A DNA stretch of 64,000 bases, taken from assembly GCF_002135235.1 (NCBI RefSeq), contig NZ_NEGB01000003.1, positions 277,342 to 341,341 on the forward strand. Reading direction: 5' to 3'. The notes under the pieces are model-generated. The model worked only from the letters and a program-made list of their open reading frames with translations, was not told the DNA's origin and made no database searches. This stretch comes from Acinetobacter silvestris. Lineage in GTDB: Bacteria; Pseudomonadota; Gammaproteobacteria; Pseudomonadales; Moraxellaceae. Both the position numbers and the translations under genes were made by a program. Positions 27,363 to 34,824 of this stretch are shown here, piece by piece (position 1 is the first letter of the stretch; every line of letters begins with the position of its first letter).

Positions 27363-29008
27363 ATGAAGACACTAGAACAAGCCTACCAAGAATTTAATTA
27401 TGAAACATTAATTCATCAACAATTGGCTGGTACACCACAAGCGATTAATGCATATGTAGAATGCTGTGGGAGACATTAGGTTCAAATAAAACAGCCTTAA
27501 TTTGGGAAGGTATAAATGGTGCAGTCGAACAATGGAGCTTTGAACAACTGGCGGAAGCTTCAGGAAAACTTGCCAATTACTTAACCACACTGGGTTTAAA
27601 AGCAGGTGATTGCATCGCAGGTTTATTACCTCGGACACCTGAATTGCTGATTACGATTTTGGCCACATGGCGTATCGGTGCGATTTATCAACCTTTATTT
27701 ACGGCATTTGAATCTAAAGCGATTGAGCACCGCGTGGAAACCGCAAAGACACAACTCATTGTGACCAATGAAGAGCAGCGTTCAAAGCTGAATGGGGTTC
27801 ATCTTCCGCATATTTTAACGGTGCATGCTCAAAATACGATTGAACCAAAAAATGCAGATTTTTGGCAGGTAGTGGAGACACAATCTACGGACTTTGAGCC
27901 TGTGATGCTAAGTTTCGAAGATGATTTTTTGATGATGTTTACCTCGGGAACAACAGGTTTAGCTAAGTCTGTGCCTGTGCCTTTAAAAGCGGTATTGGCA
28001 TTTAAAGAATATATGCGACATGCTGTTGATTTACATTCTGAAGATTCATTTTGGAATCTAGCAGATCCGGGTTGGGCATATGGTTTGTACTATGGAATTG
28101 TTGGGCCATTGGGCTTGGGTCATAGCATCATTCTGAACGAATCTGCATTTAGTGTGGATAATGCAGTACAAGTAATTAAAAAATATAAAGTTAGTAATTT
28201 GACAGGCTCACCAACTGCATTTCGGATGTTCTTTGGTTTTAAAGAAAAATTTGATGCTTCGATTAAAGCGCATTTACGTGTCGTGAGTAGTGCAGGTGAA
28301 CCACTCACACCTGAAGTCATTCATTGGTTTAAGCATGACTTAAATGTCAATATTTATGATCAATACGGACAAACTGAATTGGGGATGGTGGTGGGTAATC
28401 ATCATGCCTTGCAACATCCCATTAAAGTTGGATCAGCGGGTTATGCAAATCCGGGACATCGTTTTGCTGTGTTGAATCAAAATAATGAAGAGCTTGAAGT
28501 GGGTGGCATTGGTACACTAGCGATTGATTTTTCACAATCTCCCTTAGCATGGTTTAAAGGCTACGGCGGCAATAATCGTAAATCATTTGTTGGGCATTAT
28601 TATTTAACGGGGGATACTGTTAAATTAAATGAATTGGGTGGTGTGGATTTTGTTGGTCGTGCTGACGATGTCATTACAACGTCAGGCTATCGTGTAGGGC
28701 CTTTTGATGTTGAAAGTACGTTGCTTGAGTGTGCAGAAGTACTGGAGTCTGCAGTGGTGGGTAAACCTGATCCTGAACGCACTGAGATTGTAAAAGCCTT
28801 TGTAGTACTGAAACCGCAAGTTTTAGCTTCTGCGGAATTAAATACTAAATTAAAGGAATATGTACGTTCCCGTTTATCAAAGCATGCTTATCCTAAAGAA
28901 ATTGAATTTGTAGATGCTTTGCCTAAAACATCCAGTGGTAAGATTCAGCGTAATTTACTTAAACAACAAGAAATTGCCAAAATGCAGGGAATTCAGCAAG
29001 TCAGTTAA
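27363..29008 (+). pseudogene. Acyl-CoA synthetase (AMP-binding), frameshifted near the start
   Basis: The first frame begins at ATG 27363 with a good ribosome site and runs MKTLEQAYQEFNYETLIHQQ to VECCGRH, where TAG (27477-27479) stops it. The rest of the enzyme continues in another frame from GSNKTALIWEG (27480) to 29008. Adding one T at CATTAGG (about 27474-27478) joins them, giving a protein of about 548 residues. The second frame contains the AMP-binding P-loop MFTSGTTGLAKSVPVP, DQYGQTELG, YLTGDTVK and the C-terminal lysine motif PKTSSGKIQRN, so it is an ACSM-like acyl-CoA synthetase. A 515-residue product could start at ATG 27461, but this lacks a ribosome site and the first 38 residues. 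Likely a one-base loss in a T-run, or a sequence error. Confidence 0.85.
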
Positions 29009-29039
29009 TTGGTTTTGAATTTTTAACGTTGCATGCTTC

Positions 29040-29064
29040 GCACCTGTAAAAAGGTGCTTTTTTT
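29040..29064 (+). terminator. Terminator of the acyl-CoA synthetase gene
   Basis: GCACCT/AGGTGC stem with a GTAAAA loop and seven T. Confidence 0.85.
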
Positions 29065-29143
29065 AATATTAAAACTATACCTTATAACAGCCTATGTATT
29101 AAGGTGGTTTCCCTCATTCAGTAATAAGAGATAGGACACACCA

Positions 29144-29935
29144 GTGGTTCAGCTTATAGACACAGATTTAGAACTTACAGAAGAAGAAATGCACTTCTAT
29201 TCTCGCCAAATTTTACTGGATGGCTGGGACATTGAGGCGCAAGAAAAACTTAAATTGGCTAATGTGCTAATTGTTGGCTGTGGTGGTATTGGTTGTACCA
29301 CAGCAGAATTACTTGCACGTGCAGGTGTGGGGAAAATTACCCTTATTGATGCAGACACCATTGAAGTGAGTAATCTGCAACGTCAAATTGCGTATACAGC
29401 GCAAGATATTGGATTTTATAAAGCTGATATTTTGGCCAAACGCTTATATCAGGTTAACCCACATATTCGTATAGAAAGCTATATCACTAAACTCGATGCA
29501 AGCAATGCTCAACAACTGATTATAAATCAAGATTTGGTTTTAGATGGTTGTGATAATTTCACGACGCGTTATTTAGTTAATCAAATTTGTACACAATTGA
29601 ATATCCCTTTAATTAGTGCCTCAGCAATAGGTTTTCAGGGTCAACTATTTATGGTTGAAGGTGAGTCTGCCTGTTATGAATGTTTATTTCCAAAACAACA
29701 GCATGCCAGTGAAAGCTTACGTTGTGCAGATTCAGGTGTACTTGCAACCACACCCAATGTGATGGCAAGTTTGCAAGCCCATCATGCATTATTATTTTTA
29801 GGTTTAGCCAAAACTCCTCTTAAGCAAAAGCTGCTGCTGTGGGATGGTTTAACGATGCAACAACGCATTTTGGCATTTGAAAAAGACAGAGATTGTGTAA
29901 ACTGTCAGGCAAGCCATTCTGCACATCCCCATTAA
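29144..29935 (+). CDS. MoeB/ThiF-family adenylyltransferase
   Basis: 263 residues of the E1-like superfamily, which adenylates the C-terminal Gly of a small sulfur carrier such as MoaD or ThiS. The Rossmann ATP site is VLIVGCGGIGCTTAELLARAGVGKITLIDAD near residues 46-75; the SNLQRQIAY motif and the Arg finger follow; Asp in LDGCDNFTTRY binds Mg-ATP; the structural zinc is held by CYEC and CVNC near residues 177 and 253. The start is GTG at 29144. It is not next to other molybdenum or thiamine genes, so MoeB versus ThiF cannot be settled. No rhodanese domain is fused. Confidence 0.88.
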   Translation: MVQLIDTDLELTEEEMHFYSRQILLDGWDIEAQEKLKLANVLIVGCGGIGCTTAELLARAGVGKITLIDADTIEVSNLQRQIAYTAQDIGFYKADILAKRLYQVNPHIRIESYITKLDASNAQQLIINQDLVLDGCDNFTTRYLVNQICTQLNIPLISASAIGFQGQLFMVEGESACYECLFPKQQHASESLRCADSGVLATTPNVMASLQAHHALLFLGLAKTPLKQKLLLWDGLTMQQRILAFEKDRDCVNCQASHSAHPH

Positions 29936-29974
29936 TTTGTTACACTCAGACTAATTTAATTCTACTTAGAGATT

Positions 29975-31273
29975 ATGAAAAACAATATCTGGTTAGATGG
30001 ACTGCGCTCAGTTGCCCGAGTTGGGGAAACTGCGGTAATTGCAGCAAGAGCAGGCATTAAATATGCCACTGAAAAACCAAGTAACGCAAAATTGATGCGT
30101 GAAACATTTGAGTCCTTGGGTTCTACCTATATTAAATTGGGTCAATTTATTGCCAGTACGCCATCATTATTTCCACGTGAATATGTGGAAGAATTTCAGG
30201 GTTGTTTGGATCAAACTCCATCACTACCTTTTAGTTATGTGCAAGGTGTTTTAGCTTCTGAATTTGCAGGTCGGAATTTAGATGAAATTTTTGCGTCAAT
30301 TGAAGAAAAACCTTTAGCTTCAGCATCGATTGCACAAGTTCACGCGGCTAAATTGGTGAGTGGTGAAGATGTTGTGATTAAAGTGCAAAAGCCAGGTGTG
30401 GAAACCATTCTCTATACCGACTTAAATGTATTGCATTGGGCAACTAAAATTTTAGAAAAAGCAGTACCCAAAGTAAAGTTTGCTTCGCTAGCAGATATTG
30501 TTGATGAAATTAAAACGCGGATGGTACGTGAAGTTGATTTTATTGAAGAAGCACAAAATTTAGATGATTTTATTAATTATTTGAATGTCACACAAAATCA
30601 AGCTGCAACAGCACCAAAAGTCTATCATCAATATTCAACCCGCCGTGTACTGACCATGCAACGCCTATATGGTGTACCTTTAACCGATTTTGAAGTCGTG
30701 AAAAAGGTAGCGAAGGATCCATCTCAAGTGCTGGTTACGGCAATGAATACTTGGTTTGGTAGCTTAATGCTGTGTAAGAGTTTTCATGCTGACTTGCATG
30801 CTGGTAATCTGATGTTACTGGAAGATGGTCGCATTGGATTCATTGATTTTGGTATCGTTGGACAGTTAAATCCTAAAGTTTGGACTGCGTGTATGGCCTT
30901 TATGGATGCATTGCAACGGACGGATTATCCAGCAATGGCCAAAAATATGTTGAATATGGGTATGACCAGTAAACATATTGATACCGATGTTCTCGCTGCA
31001 GATCTAGAGCGTTTATTTAGTGGCGTAATCATGGCAGATCCACAACAAATACTCAGTTCAAATCCTGCGGATTTAAACGATATCATGATGGATATGGTGG
31101 GTGTAGGTGAGCGTCATGGCATTAAATTCCCACGAGATTTTGCCTTATTGTTTAAGCAGATGTTGTACTTTGATCGCTTTATGCGCATTCTTGCGCCATA
31201 TACTGATATTTACGCAGACCAACGATTGCAAATGGTGCAAAATATTGATCCTCAGATACTGTTGAAAAATTAA
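29975..31273 (+). CDS. ABC1/AarF/UbiB-family atypical kinase
   Basis: 432 residues of the protein-kinase-like UbiB/COQ8 family. The hallmark KxGQ motif is YIKLGQFIAS near residue 47, the Ala-rich loop is PLASASIAQVHAA, the Lys is in VVIKVQKPG near 133, and the catalytic and metal-binding segments are HADLHAGNLMLLEDGRIGFIDFGIVG near 270-295. Such proteins support ubiquinone synthesis or isoprenoid handling and act as ATPases more than kinases. The C-terminal membrane segments of UbiB itself are not obvious, so this looks like a UbiB paralogue rather than the ubi operon member. It starts 39 bases after the MoeB-like gene. Confidence 0.88.
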   Translation: MKNNIWLDGLRSVARVGETAVIAARAGIKYATEKPSNAKLMRETFESLGSTYIKLGQFIASTPSLFPREYVEEFQGCLDQTPSLPFSYVQGVLASEFAGRNLDEIFASIEEKPLASASIAQVHAAKLVSGEDVVIKVQKPGVETILYTDLNVLHWATKILEKAVPKVKFASLADIVDEIKTRMVREVDFIEEAQNLDDFINYLNVTQNQAATAPKVYHQYSTRRVLTMQRLYGVPLTDFEVVKKVAKDPSQVLVTAMNTWFGSLMLCKSFHADLHAGNLMLLEDGRIGFIDFGIVGQLNPKVWTACMAFMDALQRTDYPAMAKNMLNMGMTSKHIDTDVLAADLERLFSGVIMADPQQILSSNPADLNDIMMDMVGVGERHGIKFPRDFALLFKQMLYFDRFMRILAPYTDIYADQRLQMVQNIDPQILLKN

Positions 31274-31342
31274 CTTTAAATCACGACTCATCTCTCTTTG
31301 GTTAGGGGGATGATTCAGTGAGAAATGAATAAAAGGTTTGCT

Positions 31343-31723
31343 ATGGATGCAATTGTGATCGAAGGTTTAAAGGTGGAAACAGTCGTTGGTTGTTTCAATT
31401 GGGAACGTCAAATTATTCAACCTTTAATGTTAGATATGAACATTCACACTAATTTAGAGCAAGCATCTAATTCAGATGAATTACAGGATACGTTGAACTA
31501 TGCAGAAATTTGTGAAATTTCAGCAAAAGTCATTCAAACCGCAGCTCCGAAATTGATCGAACATGCTGCTAAATTAGTATTAAACGCGCTTTTTACTACC
31601 TTCCCAGCGATAGATTCGATTATGATTACCATCCGTAAGCCTGCCATTATCGCGCAAGCAAATTCTGTAGGAATTCGTCTTGAACGCCACCGAAACGATA
31701 TTCGCCCTAGCATTGGCGAGTAA
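31343..31723 (+). CDS. folB: Dihydroneopterin aldolase
   Basis: 126 residues from the ATG at 31343. The enzyme cleaves dihydroneopterin to hydroxymethyl-dihydropterin in folate synthesis. Family features: IVIEGLKVETVVGCFNWERQ at the start, DTLNYAEICEISAKVI with the catalytic-site Tyr, LIEHAAKLVLNALF with the conserved Glu, and ITIRKPAII with the base Lys. An AAAGG 6 bases upstream supports this ATG over one 18 bases earlier. The 3' end overlaps the next gene, folK, by 44 bases. Confidence 0.94.
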   Translation: MDAIVIEGLKVETVVGCFNWERQIIQPLMLDMNIHTNLEQASNSDELQDTLNYAEICEISAKVIQTAAPKLIEHAAKLVLNALFTTFPAIDSIMITIRKPAIIAQANSVGIRLERHRNDIRPSIGE

Positions 31724-32126
31724 TTTTCATCCTAAACAAAACTTTGAAACTGCAATTGCACAAATTTCTGCTTTAGGTGAAGTGATATTTTCTAATATTT
31801 ATTTGATCCCTTGTCGGGATGGTGTTGGCTCAGACTATTGGAATTCTGCATGTTTGTTGAAAAGTCATTTAGCCGTAAATGAAATGATGACTTTACTGAA
31901 ACAAATGGAGGCTGCTTCGGGGCGGATCCGTCCATCACATCATATTTCACTAGATGTCGATTTAATTGCATGGGGTGTAGATTTGTCAGTAATGCAATTT
32001 AATCCGAAGAAAATACCTTTGGCTTTAGATGTTAAAATTCCAATGCAAGACGTTTGGAGTGATGAAAAATTTAGTCATGCGCAACATCAGTTTCCTATCG
32101 TAAGTTGTGATGCAAGAACTGAATAA
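31680..32126 (+). CDS. folK: Hydroxymethyl-dihydropterin pyrophosphokinase, short form
   Basis: 148 residues, starting at TTG 31680 inside folB with TAGGA 7 bases before it. It pyrophosphorylates the folB product. The family order is visible but worn: FALALASNFHPKQNF for the pterin-site strand, YLIPCRDGVGSDYWNSACLL for the loop, the EAASGRIRP segment with one conserved Glu and Arg, and SLDVDLIAW with the two Mg-binding Asp. The usual RWGPRxLDLDLL is replaced by SHHISLDVDLIAW, and the P-rich loop is shorter. The Asp pair, the Gly-Arg, and the coupling with folB support the assignment. It may be a divergent but active HPPK. Confidence 0.8.
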   Translation: MNATETIFALALASNFHPKQNFETAIAQISALGEVIFSNIYLIPCRDGVGSDYWNSACLLKSHLAVNEMMTLLKQMEAASGRIRPSHHISLDVDLIAWGVDLSVMQFNPKKIPLALDVKIPMQDVWSDEKFSHAQHQFPIVSCDARTE

Positions 32127-32319
32127 AATGAGAAGAATATTTTTAAAATAATACTATTTCATATTGCTTGAAATACAATCCAAATTGTTTTTGTGGTTTT
32201 GTAAAGTTAGGATATGGATTCTTTATTTTATTAAATTCAACTTTTGAAAATATAGAGCCAACTCATATTGAAGTGGCTAAAAATATTGAATTGATTAGGA
32301 TTCTAAGCAGAATATTGAA
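32127..32319. other. Intergenic space, nothing clear
   Basis: AT-rich sequence with no visible gene or terminator hairpin of quality. Confidence 0.4.
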
Positions 32320-32508
32320 TTATTGGTTTTCTGCAGCTTGAGCATGTTTTTTCGCAATTTCTGCATACTGTTGCTGATATTTCTTTTGAGTTTCAGCATC
32401 ACTTTTTGCTGCAAAAAAAGCCATAACAATAATAAAAATAGGAACTAAAAGTCCTAATCCCATGAGTAACCACGGTAGAGGTTTTTTCTCAGTAGTTTTT
32501 GGGTTCAT
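32320..32508 (-). CDS. Small single-pass membrane protein
   Basis: 62 residues: a short polar N-terminus with Lys/Pro (MNPKTTEKKPLPW), one hydrophobic helix (about 13-34, LLMGLGLLVPIFIIVMAFF), and a charged helical tail with Gln, Lys and Ala that could form a coiled coil (residues 36-60). No known family. It is alone on the - strand between folK and coq7. The ATG lies at the head of a clean frame and the protein has the look of a real small inner-membrane protein, but nothing indicates its role. Confidence 0.6.
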   Translation of the reverse strand: MNPKTTEKKPLPWLLMGLGLLVPIFIIVMAFFAAKSDAETQKKYQQQYAEIAKKHAQAAENQ

Positions 32509-32689
32509 GTTGGTTTTTCCAAAATTGATCTCAGCGGCGCACTATAGCAAAATCTATTGGATTGCCCAAGTGATCAGAAAAGCTAAACTCTTAAATAGAT
32601 TTTAAAAGTTGGCAGTTAAAAATAAGTTCACTACTCACTAAGAGGTGAACTTATTTTTAACTGTTTATGATCGAAAATGTGGAAATAAA

Positions 32690-33325
32690 TTAGATAAAAT
32701 AACTGGTTTTGGTCATCAGTTTAGAAATAGCAGTCATGGTAATTTTAACTGGAATGGGTAAATCGACACCGCCTGCATTTAAAGCCGTATCACGATGATG
32801 TAATTCATCTTCATTCATTTGCACTAAAATTTGACGTGAACGTTCATCTTGTGCAGGTAGCTGACTAATGTGGTGCTGTAGATGCATACTAACTTGGCGT
32901 TCAGTTTCAGCCACGAAACCTAAGCTATATTTGTCACCAGCAAGCCCTGCAATCGCGCCCATTCCAAAAGAAAGGCCATACCAGACAGGGTTGAATAAAC
33001 TGGTATGACTATCCAGTTCTTTTAAACGCTCTTCACACCAAGCTAAATGATCTTGTTCCTCAATTGCAGCAAATTCCATTTCACGACGTACATTGGGAAG
33101 TTTGGCGGTTAAAGCCTGACCATGGTACAGTGCCTGAGCGCAAACTTCGCCACTATGATTGACACGCATTAAGCCCGCAACATGACGAGCCTCACTCACG
33201 CCTAATTTAGTCTCTACATCATTTGAAGGACTTGTTCTTTGTGCAGAAGTCACACCAGGAACCAGACTTCTTAAAGCTTGATCGAATGAATTGATCAGTT
33301 TGTCTATACCCGTGTATTGACGCAT
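32690..33325 (-). CDS. coq7: Demethoxyubiquinone hydroxylase (Coq7-type)
   Basis: 211 residues from the ATG at 33325, which has GGAGG 8 bases upstream; the open frame extends 39 codons further but that part overlaps the transporter gene. The carboxylate-bridged diiron site is complete: Glu in RVNHSGEVCAQ, EEQDH in AIEEQDHLAWCE, Glu in AETERQVSMHL, and EDELHH in MNEDELHHRDTAL. It hydroxylates demethoxyubiquinol in the last hydroxylation step of ubiquinone synthesis, replacing UbiF of enterobacteria. Its start lies one base after the stop of the MFS gene, so they are coupled. Confidence 0.96.
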   Translation of the reverse strand: MRQYTGIDKLINSFDQALRSLVPGVTSAQRTSPSNDVETKLGVSEARHVAGLMRVNHSGEVCAQALYHGQALTAKLPNVRREMEFAAIEEQDHLAWCEERLKELDSHTSLFNPVWYGLSFGMGAIAGLAGDKYSLGFVAETERQVSMHLQHHISQLPAQDERSRQILVQMNEDELHHRDTALNAGGVDLPIPVKITMTAISKLMTKTSYFI

Positions 33326-33326
33326 G

Positions 33327-34646
33327 TTAGTCCTCCAAGAAAATAGGGGTAGAGGCTGCCAACGGTTTAAGCCGTAGGAGTAGCCAAATACTGAAAATGG
33401 CACTGAAGATCGCAGTGATACAAAACAGTATTTTAATATCAATTTTAAATATACTTAAGATAATTATAGAGAAAACTGCGGAACAGACCATGAAAATAGC
33501 ATTAAAAATATTATTTGCTGCAACGACACGAGCACGGTGTGATTTCGGTGCATACGCTTGCATCATGGCATAGAGCGGTACGATATAAAAACCACCACTT
33601 ATTCCCAATAATGTCACCGCAAGCATCACGTGGTAATAGGCCATTCCTAGATGAAACATATCGCTAATGCCAATCAGGTTGCCTGTGCGTGTCGGAATAA
33701 AGGCTAAGCTGGCAGCCAAATAAAGTGCAAAAACAGTTAATCCAATTGCACCAATAGGAACCATTTTAATATTCACCGCAGCCCCCCCAATTTTTCGGCA
33801 GAGTAGTGAGCCTACACCAATACCTACCGAAAAAAAGGTGAGTAATAAACTCACGACATTTTCATTGGCATGTAAGTTTTGTTGCGTCAGTTGGGGAATT
33901 TGTGTGAGATAGGTTGCCCCATAAAACCAATACCATGAATTACCCAATAATATTAAAAACACTAGGGGTAAACTTTTTGCATATTGGATGGTTTGAAAAC
34001 TGGTACGGAAAAAATTCCAATCTATATCTAAGTCTAAATTTGTGGTGGGTTGTTTTAAAATAAAACGACTACAGATGTAACCAATCACTGCAATTAGAGT
34101 CACGGTTAAGCTAATCCAAATGAGATTGCCTTGTGAGCTTGAAATCACTGCACCACCTAAAATCATCCCAATGAGAATGGCTATTGATGTTCCTGATTGG
34201 AATAAGGCATTGCCTGACATAAGTTCATTTGGTTTTAAAATATCAGGCAAAATCGCATATTTAATGGGGCCAAAGAAGGTGCTATGAGTTCCCATTAAAA
34301 ACAGAGCAAATAAAAGTATCCATAAATTCCCCAATAAAAAGCCGATTGAAGCAATCAACATGATGACAATTTCTAATATCTTAATACTTCGAACTAAAAA
34401 TGAACGTTCATACTTGTCTGCAATCTGTCCTGCAGTCGCAGAGAAAATAAAATAAGGTAAAATAAATAAGAGTGCAGCAAGATTGTTTAATGTGCTTATA
34501 TGGGCAGATTGATGTTGAATCCACCCATAGGTAATAACCAGTAACAATGATTGTTTAAAGACATTATCATTTAAGGCCCCAAAAAATTGGGTGAGGAACA
34601 TCGGTAAAAAACGACGTGTACCTAATATATGCTCATTTTTTTCCAT
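33327..34646 (-). CDS. MFS transporter, LplT-like
   Basis: 439 residues with about 12 membrane helices, a major facilitator. The opening FLPMFLTQFFGALNDNVFKQSLLLVI is the signature of the LplT branch (lysophospholipid flippase, often linked to Aas acyltransferase), as is GNALFQSGTSIAILIGMILGG. No acyltransferase is fused or next door; coq7 follows with one base between. The likely role is moving lysophospholipid across the inner membrane, but other small lipophilic substrates are possible. Assignment to LplT is by motif. Confidence 0.82.
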   Translation of the reverse strand: MEKNEHILGTRRFLPMFLTQFFGALNDNVFKQSLLLVITYGWIQHQSAHISTLNNLAALLFILPYFIFSATAGQIADKYERSFLVRSIKILEIVIMLIASIGFLLGNLWILLFALFLMGTHSTFFGPIKYAILPDILKPNELMSGNALFQSGTSIAILIGMILGGAVISSSQGNLIWISLTVTLIAVIGYICSRFILKQPTTNLDLDIDWNFFRTSFQTIQYAKSLPLVFLILLGNSWYWFYGATYLTQIPQLTQQNLHANENVVSLLLTFFSVGIGVGSLLCRKIGGAAVNIKMVPIGAIGLTVFALYLAASLAFIPTRTGNLIGISDMFHLGMAYYHVMLAVTLLGISGGFYIVPLYAMMQAYAPKSHRARVVAANNIFNAIFMVCSAVFSIIILSIFKIDIKILFCITAIFSAIFSIWLLLRLKPLAASTPIFLED

Positions 34647-34824
34647 TGTTGAATGTCTTCACTAAGTTTTATTAAGAAATGTGACGAATTGTTAACTGTA
34701 TCGCAAAATCATGTATGATGTTTTAACCTTAAAAAAATGTCAAAAAACCACCTTATTTATATGTAATGTAGCACTTTAGTTCGCGATTTTTACATCAATT
34801 AAACAATGAGATTTAGAGCTCGGT

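Noticed and set aside
33326..33442. Upstream extension of coq7 by 39 codons
   Set aside because: It overlaps the transporter gene's end; GGAGG and the ATG at 33325 give the standard N-terminus.
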